In this document: one piece after another, positions 52,444-61,480 of the stretch | How the letters are laid out: each line of letters opens with the position of its first letter | How positions within the stretch are numbered: position 1 is the first letter of the stretch | Assembly: GCF_000372725.1 (NCBI RefSeq) | Contig: NW_005202428.1 | Coordinates: 2,846,722 to 2,910,721 of the forward strand | Origin: Emiliania huxleyi CCMP1516 | Taxonomy: Eukaryota > Haptophyta > Isochrysidales > Noelaerhabdaceae | Direction of reading: 5' to 3' | Length of the DNA: 64,000 nucleotides | Notes under the pieces: generated by a model | The model's input: the letters and a program-made list of their open reading frames with translations, nothing else | Database searches by the model: none | What the model was told of the DNA's origin: nothing | Made by a program: the position numbers and the translations under genes

Positions 52444-52723
52444 AGCACCTCCCTCCTCACTGCTCCGTGCGCGCCTGACGCCCAGTCGACACACCTCCCG
52501 GTGCGCCCATGGCCTCCGTTGCAGTGGCAGTGCGGGCTGCAGGGGGCCCGGCGGCCGGCCCTCAACGTGTGCCAGTGATGGCCCTAGGGAGGAGTGCACT
52601 GAGGGCGGTACATTATAGATCCTGTGGCATGAGACTGTCCCGCTCGCCATGCGCCCGCGGCTGTGGTGTGGCGAGTGTGCAGTGAACGCACGAGAGAGGG
52701 GCGGAACGAGCCGTAGACGGCTC

Positions 52724-52956
52724 TAACCCAAACCTAACCCGAGACTAACCCGAGACTAACCCGGCGCTAACCCGGGCTGCTCGGGGGCATACGTTAGGAT
52801 GGGTTAGTCTCGGGTTAGTGCCGGGTTAGTGCCGGGTTAGTGCCGGGTTAGCGTCGGGTTATGGTAACCCGTTCTAACCCGTGCTGACCCGTGCTGGGTT
52901 AGTGTGGCTTAACCCGGTGGAACCCACGGCTAACCCGCGCTTCCTGACAGACTCAC
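52724..52956. repeat. Right hairpin-like terminus of the 3.36-kb element
   Basis: Imperfect palindrome mirroring the left end. It has CGAGACTAACC units, a GGGGGCATACGTTAGGATGG core and CCGGGTTAGTG units, closing with ..GCTTCCTGACAGACTCAC. The core is in the same orientation as at the left end. Confidence 0.85.
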
Positions 52957-53013
52957 AAAAGAAAAATCTGGTCGCGCCAGGACTCCAGCCCACGGCCTCA
53001 AAACTGGCGAGGG

Positions 53014-56000
53014 ATGTCGCGGCGGGTGAGTTCAGCCGAGCTGGCGGCGCACGCCACCAACGAAAGCTGCTGGATCGTCATCCACGGCGACGTCTACGAC
53101 GTCACCGACTTTCACCACCCAGGCGGCAACGACCGCCTCTTCGAGCGCGGAGGCCGAGACGCCTCCGCCGCCTTTGACGCGATCGGGCACTCCATGCACG
53201 CGACAAAGCACATGCAGGCCCTGCGTGTCGGCCAGCTTGCTCCGTCGCCGGACGCCGCCGCCGCCTCGACTTCGCACCTCCCGCCTGCGCCCGCGGCGCC
53301 ACGCCTCACGCACGCGGACCTGCCCGCGGCGGCGAGCGCGTCATTGGACCGAGCCGAGGGCGGTGGGATCGCAGCCTCCTCGGGCCGGCCTCCGCCCACC
53401 GTCCCGCCCGCCCGCCCCGCCTTGACCTCGCTCCGGGTGGGGGCGGCGGAGCTGGCCGGAGCAGCGAGCGGCGGCGGCATCCGCGCGGGAGGCGGCGGCG
53501 TCGGCAGCGGTGCAAACAGCGTCGACGGCGCCTTTCCAGGCGGCGGCGGGAGTTTGGAGCCCGACTCGCAGCGGTGGGTCCTCAAGTCGGCCGTCTTCCA
53601 CCGCGCTCCTCGGCCGCAGGACCGGCTCTGGTCGACTCGGTGCCGCGGCTTCCTGCCGGCGAGGAACCCGCCCGAGGAGGTGCCGCAGCCGTACAAGCTG
53701 CTCACCGAGCTGGTCGAGGGGCTCCCCGCCGCGCTGGCCGAGGGCTCCTTCCGGCGCCTGGTCGACGCCCGCGCCGCCGACTTCGCGCCACTCGAGGCGG
53801 CCATCCGCGCGGAGCGGGACGAGGCGCTGCTCGAGCGCATCCACTCGCTCTACGGCTACATCGGCAAGGGGTGCGCGCTCGAGCCCCCCCACCCACCCAC
53901 CCACCCACCCACCACCTCCCCACCCACCACACACACACACAGCCTTCTTCCTCTCCCGTCACCCCCTCTCTTCTTCGCAGGTACGTCCTCGAGCCCCCCG
54001 CGAGCAGCGGGCCCCGCCCCTCCGCCTCGGCCGCACCGCCCTCCCCGCCGCCGCTCGGCCGCGTGGCGACGGCGCACGCATCGCTCGGAGACGGCCCGCG
54101 GGGCGGGCACATACCCCGACCCTTCTCGGAAGCTTCCCCCCGTAGGCGCCGGCCTCGCTCGAGGCGCTCGCGCCCGCACGGCCCGCACGGCCCGCCACGG
54201 CCGGCGCCGCAGACACTGGAGCCGAGCCCGCGCCGCCGCAGCGCACCACCGCAGCGGGCGCCACGCCCGCCGCCGCCGACGCTCCCGGAGCGACGTCCCC
54301 CGGCGGCGGGAGCAGCGGAGGAGCAGCCGTCGCGCCGTCGCCGCCGCCGACGGCGCCGACGCTTGCCGCGCCGGTGCCGCTCGAGCCCGAGGCCAAGGTC
54401 GTTCCAAAGTTCCTCTCGGACGGCTGGCTGGCGGTGTCTGCGCGCGTGGGTCGGCAGCCGACCATCGACTACGCCAACTGCGTGCTCTTCAACTTTGCGC
54501 TGCTGCACCCGGCGGGCGGCGTCACTCCGCACACCGCTGCGAACAGCGTCTCCTCACACCTTCTAGCTGCGGACAGGAGGGCGGCATCACGCCGGACAAT
54601 GTGCGAATCCTCAACCGCTTCACTGGCGCGCGACACGGGGCTCTCTCGGCCCCACCGCACGGCCACGCCACGCTCCACTGCCCGCGTCCCTGTAGGCTTG
54701 CTCGACGAGGAGTGGTTCCTCAAGACCCACGTCATCATCGAGTCCGAGGCGGCGGGCGTCGTCTCGGCCGTCTACGACGCCGCCGCCGCAGTCCGGCGTT
54801 GCGACCTCGACCGCCTGCTCGCCCAGCTCACCTGGCTGGAGCAGGCGTATAATATAATAGAATAGAATAGAATATAATATAATATAATATAATATAATCA
54901 CCTGGCTGGAGCAGGCGCTCTCGCACGTCGCGTCAAACACGCTGCGCCTCATGTTCGAGCGGCGCGACGAGGACCGCCGCCCACGGCGGCGAGACACTGC
55001 CGTCGCGCAGCCCTCACCGCCCGCTGTTGCGCCGCAGGACGGCTTCATGTGCGAGCCGGACGCCTTCTTCCACCGCGTGCGGCCGCTCATCTCTTCGTGG
55101 ACGGCCCTCTTCGAGGGGCAGTACGACGACTCTTCCGCGCTGCACGACCTCACCTCCCAACTCGAGGCGCTCGACCGGCCGGAGGCGCGACGCGTGCAGT
55201 AAGCCTCCACCAAGCGTCACGACACGGCTCTCTCTCAGGCGGTCGAGCGGCTCGAGGCGGCGGCGGCGGCGGCCGGGTCCGGCCTGCCCGACCTGGCCCG
55301 CCCGCGACCCCTCGCCGGCGTGTCGAGGCTACGCCTACGACACGTCCACGGCGCGTCCCGTAGGCGCCGCACCGTGAGCACCTCCGCCGCCGCATCGCCT
55401 CGCTGCAGCGGCGCAAGAGGCTGTGCGGCCCGTCGGGCGCCATGTCGGCCATCCTAGACACTTCCTAGACACTTCCTAGACACTTCCTAGACACTTCCAT
55501 GTAGGCGCCATGTCGGCCATCCTCCCGCTCTGCGACGGTTTCCTCGGCATCTCGATGTCGTCCGAGGCGCTCGGCGCGATGCTCAAGGCCTTCGAGCAGT
55601 ACATGCCCGCGCCGCACCGCGATTTCCTCGACGACGTGCGCCGCCGCCCCCTCCGCCCCCTCATCGTCCGGCTGCGGGAGGCGGCGCGCCGTGCGGGCAG
55701 CGGCGTCGGCAGCAGCGGCGGCGGCTCGCCGGCGTCGCTGTCTGCGACCGCCGACACGGGCGGTCCGCACGTCTCGCCGTCTCCAGGCGGCGGGCGCGGC
55801 GGCGGCGGCGGCGAGGAGGCGATGGCGTCGGGCGGTGGTGCGGCGGGAGTGGGTGCCACGGCGGGCGCGGGCGCCGGCGCGGCGGAGGACGAGTCGTGGC
55901 CGGAGTGTGCCATGGCGACGTTCGAGGGCGACGAGGCCTTCCACGAGGCGGGCTCGGCCTCTGCCTCGCCGTCTCGCGGAGCATTCGGTCAACCTTCTCG

Positions 56001-58067
56001 CAGCTTTCCCACAGGCGGCCGTCGAGTCGCTGGTCGACCACTACAATGCGGTTGTGCGGCGCGTGCTCGACTTTCGGTGGCGCCACCTCTCGTACATCGA
56101 GGAGTACGTCATCAAGCCCTCGGGCGGGATGGCCACCGCGCGGGGCACGGGCGGCACGCCCGCCTTCGCCTACCTCAACCAGCACATCAACGACACCGAG
56201 GCGGCCCTCATTCCGACCCTCACCTCGTCGCCGCTCCTCCGCCCCCCCGCCGCACACGCCCCGCCGGATTGGAAGCTGCCGGCTGCCGCCTTCGCCGAGG
56301 CTGCCCTCACGCTCCACGCCGGCCAGCGCCTCGGAGCGGAGCACGCGGCGGCCGGCGAGCTGTGGGCGGTGACAGACGAGCGGGGCCTGCTGCCCGCGCG
56401 ACCCCCGCTCGACCTCGACGGCCTGCCTGCTGCGTGGCGGGCCGCCGTGCGCCTGCTGCGACGGCTGCCCGGCGCGTGCGTCCCTCCCCCAACCTTCCGC
56501 TCGCTCGTCGCCGCCGCTGCGGCGCGCGGCGACTTCCCCCCGCCCGCCGCGGTCGCCGCGCTGCCCAGCGAAGACTCCGCGGAGCGAGCGCGTTGCGTGA
56601 CCGCTTACGTGCTCGCGGGCTGGCGCGCCGCCAAGCCGCCTCCCCAGCGCGAGCCTCCCGGCCTCGCTGCCTCCCCGGAGGCGCATCGTCGTTCGTACGC
56701 CGAGGGCGGCGCCGCGGCGAGGCGCGGCTGGTGGTGCCGCGCCGCTCTCGCGCGGAGCCAAGCCTGCCTCGCGACTGTTCTCCTCACTTCTGGCCCGTCT
56801 GCCCGGTAGGTGCCACCGCCACCCGCGCCACGACGACCAGCTCGACGACCCTGCCGCACCCGACGACGCGTCGCCGCCCCCGACGGCGGACCGCGACACC
56901 GAGGAGACGCCGCCCGCGCCGCTGCTCCTTCTGCACGCGGCCCTCTGCGGGAGGGTGGACCGGCCGTCTCGTTTTGGGGTTGCGGAGCTGCTTCTCTACA
57001 ATTGGCGGCTGCTACCGCCGCTCGGCGGGGACGAGCCCGCCGAGGGCGAGGGCGAGGGCGAGGGCGGGGCCGAGGGCGAAGGAGACCGGCCTTCGCTACG
57101 CAGGATGCGGCGCGTCGTGCCGTGCCAGCGGTTCGTGTGCTTTGAAGAGGAGGACTGGTTTGTGCGGCTGCACGTCACGCTCGCCGGCGAGGCGGTGCGA
57201 GGCTTCCTAGACACCTCCTAGACACTCTCCTAGACACTTCCCATCCTCCGGGGTCCCACGGGCGCCTCCGCGCCTCACAGGGTCGCTTGGTCGAGGCGGC
57301 GCGGCACTGTGTGGGCGCCTGCGACACGAACGAGCAAGTGCGCGCGCTGCAGTCGCTCGAGGGGGCGCTTGAGACCCTCGTCAGGGTGAGGGGGCGCGGG
57401 GCCTTCCTCCCCTCCCCCGAGCTCTCCCACTGATTATGGCTGAGCTCCCCAGGTGCACTATGTCGCCGGCATTGGCCAGGCGCCTGGCGCCGACGCGCCA
57501 AAGGTCACGCCGGCGCTGCTGATGGGGCGGATGCACCGCTTCTTGCCGCCGTCGCCGCCGGAGCTCGGCCTCGCCTCGGAAGCGGAGGCGCGCGCGGTGC
57601 GGGTCTACTGTGCGAGCGGCATCGACCAGCCGATGGTGCTGCACTTGCTCGGCGTGCATCGCGGCGGCCACGCCATCGGCCGCTTTCGCGAGTGGCAGGC
57701 CTCTGCCGATCTGCCCACGCCACACCGCGCGTTCCTCGCCGACGTGCGGTGCTGCACGCCCATGCGCGAGCGCGTCGAGGCGGCTGTCGGCGGTGAGCGG
57801 CTCGCGGTGCAGGAGCTGGCGCGGCTCGAGCTCGCGCACAACTCGTGCATCGACATGGCGCTCCGCCTCTTCACTCGCCGGTATGAGCTCGTGCGCGCGC
57901 TTCTCGGCGTCGACGCGCTCGCCACCAGCTGGCAGCACGAGCGTGGCCTCATCCAGGAGGCGCGGCTGAGGCTGCTCGTGGAGCGACGCGAGATGGAGGG
58001 GCCGCGACGCGGCCTCCCCACACGCGCCCATGCCTACAAGCGCGAGCCCACCGAGCGAGGCCGGTGA
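53014..58067 (+). CDS. Cytochrome b5 - indoleamine 2,3-dioxygenase - IDO-like pseudoenzyme fusion
   Basis: Multi-exon gene. Residues about 1-80 form a cytochrome b5 domain (SSAELAAHATNESCWIVIHG, then HHPGG with both axial His positions). A low-complexity linker leads to IDO domain 1: PYKLLTELVEGLP, RIHSLYGYIGK, SDGWLAVSARVGRQPTIDYA, HPEGGITPDNVRIL, LDEEWFLKTHVIIESEA, DAFFHRVRPLISSW (the FF...R substrate-site pattern), PSGAMSAILPLCDGFLGI, FEQYMPAPHRDFLDDV, LDFRWRHLSYIEEYV (proximal heme His) and ARGTGGTPAFAYL. A second IDO-like domain follows (RPSRFGVAELLLYNWRLL, EDWFVRLHVTLAGEA, MVLHLLGVHRGGHAI, DLPTPHRAFLADVR, LRLFTRRYELVRALL), with Tyr at the heme-His position and no GTGGT. IDO opens the tryptophan indole ring (kynurenine pathway), and cytochrome b5 is a known IDO reductant. 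Introns 54512, 54626, 54845, 55437 and 55948 are GC-AG; 53871, 57195 and 57386 are GT-AG. Some middle exons are unresolved. Confidence 0.85.
54828..54917 (+). other. Intron flanked by 20-bp direct repeats with (TATAA)n filler
   Basis: TCACCTGGCTGGAGCAGGCG occurs exactly at 54828-54847 and 54898-54917. The intron (54845-54914, 70 bp, GC-AG) consists of GCG, an AATAT/AGAAT microsatellite and one copy of the exon end. Removing it restores LTWLEQ|ALSHVASN in frame. Confidence 0.95.
55436..55523 (+). other. Intron flanked by 20-bp direct repeats with CTAGACACTTC minisatellite
   Basis: GGCGCCATGTCGGCCATCCT occurs exactly at 55436-55455 and 55504-55523. The intron (55437-55504, 68 bp, GC-AG) contains four CTAGACACTTC units. 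Splicing restores CGPSG|AMSAILPLCDGFLGI, the conserved IDO motif, in frame. Confidence 0.95.
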
Positions 58068-58379
58068 GGGCCTCGGCGAGCGTGCTGCGCAAGAGAGACG
58101 TGTGGTTTGTGTCTGCCGCTTGCTACGTACGGCTTTACAGAGGTTGCACTGTTGAGCAGAGTCTTATACTGAATATGAGCGAACGCACCGATATAACGCA
58201 ACGACCAACGTCCGACGACGGGCTCGAAAAATAAAGCCGTATATGCCGAGCCCCCGCGAGACACACTGTACGCGCGGTCTATACTGTATACACGTACGGC
58301 TACGGGGGCTACACGGCTCTATGGACTATACCTTTCTGAGTGACATAGGAAGGCATATGCATCCCTTCAGCTTCACAGG
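58068..58379. other. Convergent intergenic spacer
   Basis: Between the stops of the b5-IDO gene (+) and the TPR/P4H gene (-). Less GC-rich than the genes, with an AATAAA at about 58210 on the plus strand that could serve polyadenylation of the b5-IDO transcript. Nothing else recognised. Confidence 0.5.
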
Positions 58380-61379
58380 TCACAACTCTTCCTTGAGCAG
58401 GCTTCCGGCGGGAAAGCTATCACCGGCCGCCTCGAGCGCGTAGCCTGCAGGCCGCTGGCTCAGCCTGTTTGTCTCGTAGCCCATGAAGAGCACGATGATG
58501 TATCGAACCCCCCGCGTGATCGGGTGACCGCCGTGCTCCACCTTGCCCGGAAAAAGGACGGCGTGGCCGGCGGCGGGCGCGTCGACCGCACGGCCGAGTC
58601 CGCGGAACCACGTCCCTCCGCCGTCGTACTCTCCGGGGTCGTTGAGGGCGATGGTGAAGCTGAGCAGCGACTGGTCCGTGTGCGTGGGCAGGGAGGCCTG
58701 CTTGGTCGCGTCGTACCGCACGAGGAAGCAGTCGAGGACGCGCAGAGAGCTCGCCAGGGGAGCCGCCTCGGGGTAGCACGCCGAGAGGGCAGGGAGCAGC
58801 AGCGTGCGCAGCGCCTCGTTGAAGGACGGGAGCAGCTCGTCGAGCGACGTCAGCGGAATGTCCGTCGTCGCCACCGAGTGGTGCCTCGCCGTCGTCCAGC
58901 CGCCGGACCGCGCCGCCCATGCCTCGGCCGCTGCGATGTAGCGCTCGCAAGTCGGCTTGGGCAGCAGCGGCCGCTGCGACACAAACACCCTCGGCCGCTC
59001 GCCAAAGGTCTCCGCTCCCGCTTGCAAGTCAACTGACTCGGGCCGGCTGCCATAGGAGCCCTCCGGAAGAGGGATGGCGGTGAACTCGGACGCGAAGGTG
59101 CCGCCGCCCGGTGCTCCACCACTCCTCGGTGCTCCGCCACCAAAGAGGTCGACCGTGATCTGATCGGCGGACCTCGGAGCGAGGGGGAAGGCGGCTGCAC
59201 GCTTCGCTTCGGCCCGGAGAGCCGCGTGCGACGGGGCGCGCTGGACGCCCGCAGCGTACACGAGCGACGACTCTGCGAGCTCGCCGGCGAAGAAGAGGGA
59301 CGTCCCGAGGTCGTTCCAGACATCGCCGCTCGCCGGCGAGAGCCGGAGGGCCTGGGCGAAGGCGGACGTGGCGGCGTCCTGCGCCTGAAGCCTCGACGCG
59401 AAGTCGACCGCGAGAGGGGCGCCGGGGTCGCGCATGCGGGCCACTTGTCCGTTGAGCGTCTGGCCGCGCTGGTGTAGCATGGGGGCGGACGCGTCCGCGA
59501 GCATCGCTCTGGAGGCTGGGAGGGACGGGTGATCGGGCACAGCTGCGGCAAAAGCCTCGAGGAGTGCAGCCGCCTCGCTGTCCTTGGCGTGGGTGTAGAG
59601 GAAGTTGAGGTGGAAGGAGAAGGCGTTCGGAGAGGAAGGGTCCGCGGCGCTCGCGTGCTGTAGCAGCCGAAGCGCGTCTCGCTCGAGGCCTTTCCGCTCG
59701 AGGAGCTCGAGCGCCTCGTTGGAGCACTCGAGCGCAGACATGGAGCCGCCGCTGAGCACCAGGCGTGTGGGTGCTGAAAGACCATCCGGCGGCTCCTCGC
59801 CGGCGGAGTCGGCGCCGGCCCTGCTGCCCGCCGGCTCAGCGGACTCGGCAAGCGAGCACGCGGCCGAGGAGGGGCGTGGAATGAGCGCCGCCCCCGCGCA
59901 CAGCATCACGTCGTCTCCGCCCCGCCCGGCGCGGTTGGCATGCCATTCGACCTCCTCCAGCGTGGTCGTCGCTCGCATCGCCTCCGACGTGCACGTCTGG
60001 CAGAGCGCGCCGCCCCGCAGCGTCGCCTCATTGTCCGCGAAGCGAACCTTGTGGAGGCGCACCGTCGCCCCGCGGCTCGCGATCGCCCCGCCAGAGCCCA
60101 GCACCGCCCGGTTGGCCTCGAAGGCGCACTCTGACGCGTCGAGGGTGGCGCCCGGGAGGAGGAGCAGCGCGCCGCCCCCACTGAGCAGCGAGCGGCCGCC
60201 GCGCAGCGTGACGCGCCGCAAGGTGAGCGTGGCGTTCGCCCCGACGACAAAGAGGCGAGAGGCGCCGCCCGCGTCGAGCACCGCCCGCCTGCCCTCTGCG
60301 CCGCCGTCCGCCTCGACGGTCAAGTGCGCGCCGCCCGGCACCAGCACGCCGCTTCTGTCGCCTTCGGCGTGCCGGAGCCGAAGCGCGCGCCCCGCGGGCA
60401 GCCGCACGACGCAGGCGGGGCCGGAGGACGAGGACGGTTCGGACGCTGTCGTCGAGGCGCGGGACGCGAGCGACGGGAAGGCGGCGAGGAAGTGGCACGG
60501 GCCCTCTGCCACCGCCTTTGCCTGCGCCGCCACCGCCTCCCTGTCCCGGATGGCGATGTCGTCATCAAACTCTGTGCCGGGGACGACGACCTTACTCCCT
60601 TCGAGTCTGCCGCTCTCACACGAGCGACGCACGGCTTCCGGCACCGCGATGGACGGCTGCAGGGCCCGAGCCGCGTCTCGCAGCTCGCACACGGACGGTG
60701 CGCCCGGCCGTGCCGCCGCCGCCGCCGCCATCGCGGCCCTTTCCGGCACGCCCGAGGCCACGAGGCTGACACGCAGGCTGGCGAGCTGGAGAAACGGCTG
60801 CGCGTGCCACGGAAGCAGCTCAGTCACATCTTCGTACGCGCGCAGCGCTGCCTCGAGCTCGCGGCGCTGGACCGCCGTCTGGGCGAGGAGGAGGAGGGCC
60901 TGGCTGCTGTGCACGTCGAGGGCCGCGGCGCGTAGCATCGTCGCGGCGGCATCCTCGAAGCCTCCTGAGGCCGCCTGAGCCTTTCCGAGGTCGAGGAGCA
61001 CGGTCAACTTTGTGGGATCGAGCTCTGCGCTGGCGGCGAACGAGGCGGTGGCCTCGTCCCACCGCTCTTGGTCGGCGAGCGCGCGGCCCAGAAAGTAGTG
61101 AGAGTCCCACCGCGTCGCGTCTGCGGCGATGGACGCGCGGAAGAGCGCCATGCCTCCCTCCACGTCCTTCCGCACGTGCATGGCTATGTTGCCGCGGAGC
61201 ATGAGCGCCTCTCCCGGCAGGCCCTGCTCGGCCTGCTTCAGCAGCGAATCTGCGCGGTCGCCATCGCCCCTGCGAGCGGTCGCGCGTGCCTCCGCAATGA
61301 GCTCGGCGGCAGTCTGAGCAGCAGCGGCCCGTCGGACGGCGAGGACGGCGAGGATGGCGGCGAGCCAACGAGATTGCAT
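58380..61379 (-). CDS. Secreted TPR - beta-helix - TPR - prolyl-4-hydroxylase protein
   Basis: Intronless, 999 residues from ATG at 61379 (MQSRWLAAILAVLAVRRAAA, a signal peptide). TPR-like repeats follow (ALMLRGNIAMHV, SHYFLGRALADQERWDEATA, VLLDLGKAQAASGGFEDAAA). A right-handed beta-helix/parallel repeat region comes next (LTLRRVTLRGGRSLLSGGGA, LDASECAFEANRAVLGSGGA, LHKVRFADNEATLRGGALCQ), then a second TPR block (GDVWNDLGTSLFFAGELAES). The C-terminal 2OG-Fe(II) domain has HTDQSLLSFTIALND (HxD), EYDGGGTWF, a distal His in KVEHGGHPI and the 2OG-binding Arg in TRGVRYIIVLF, so it looks active. P4H-type enzymes hydroxylate proline in secreted proteins. The combination with a beta-helix is unusual. 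The frame is open 89 codons further upstream, but that part is MITE sequence and the signal peptide fixes the start. Confidence 0.85.
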   Translation of the reverse strand: MQSRWLAAILAVLAVRRAAAAQTAAELIAEARATARRGDGDRADSLLKQAEQGLPGEALMLRGNIAMHVRKDVEGGMALFRASIAADATRWDSHYFLGRALADQERWDEATASFAASAELDPTKLTVLLDLGKAQAASGGFEDAAATMLRAAALDVHSSQALLLLAQTAVQRRELEAALRAYEDVTELLPWHAQPFLQLASLRVSLVASGVPERAAMAAAAAARPGAPSVCELRDAARALQPSIAVPEAVRRSCESGRLEGSKVVVPGTEFDDDIAIRDREAVAAQAKAVAEGPCHFLAAFPSLASRASTTASEPSSSSGPACVVRLPAGRALRLRHAEGDRSGVLVPGGAHLTVEADGGAEGRRAVLDAGGASRLFVVGANATLTLRRVTLRGGRSLLSGGGALLLLPGATLDASECAFEANRAVLGSGGAIASRGATVRLHKVRFADNEATLRGGALCQTCTSEAMRATTTLEEVEWHANRAGRGGDDVMLCAGAALIPRPSSAACSLAESAEPAGSRAGADSAGEEPPDGLSAPTRLVLSGGSMSALECSNEALELLERKGLERDALRLLQHASAADPSSPNAFSFHLNFLYTHAKDSEAAALLEAFAAAVPDHPSLPASRAMLADASAPMLHQRGQTLNGQVARMRDPGAPLAVDFASRLQAQDAATSAFAQALRLSPASGDVWNDLGTSLFFAGELAESSLVYAAGVQRAPSHAALRAEAKRAAAFPLAPRSADQITVDLFGGGAPRSGGAPGGGTFASEFTAIPLPEGSYGSRPESVDLQAGAETFGERPRVFVSQRPLLPKPTCERYIAAAEAWAARSGGWTTARHHSVATTDIPLTSLDELLPSFNEALRTLLLPALSACYPEAAPLASSLRVLDCFLVRYDATKQASLPTHTDQSLLSFTIALNDPGEYDGGGTWFRGLGRAVDAPAAGHAVLFPGKVEHGGHPITRGVRYIIVLFMGYETNRLSQRPAGYALEAAGDSFPAGSLLKEEL

Positions 61380-61480
61380 TTTTCGGTCGCGCAAGAATAA
61401 CGCCTGCGTGAATGTGAGGCTGATGACTGCACTCCAAGTGCTCCAAGTGCCTACGCTGAGCGGAGCTGGGAATAGGATTA

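Larger units (their letters stand above)
49600..52956. mobile_element. 3.36-kb multi-gene element with hairpin-like terminal repeats
   Basis: The outermost about 100 bp are inverted repeats: GTGAGTCTTTCGCTAAGCGC at 49600 mirrors GTGAGTCTGTCAGGAAGCGC read from 52956 inward. Identical AAAAGA flanks lie at 49594-49599 and 52957-52962, consistent with a 6-bp target-site duplication. Each end is itself an imperfect palindrome of about 230 bp built from CACTAACCCGG units and their complement. The arms flank a GGGGGCATACGT core that, unlike the arms, has the same orientation at both ends. Inside are a plus-strand gene, a minus-strand spliced gene and a small plus-strand gene. None resembles a transposase, integrase, Rep or polymerase that I recognise. 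The element ends 58 bp before the start codon of the b5-IDO gene. Confidence 0.75.
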
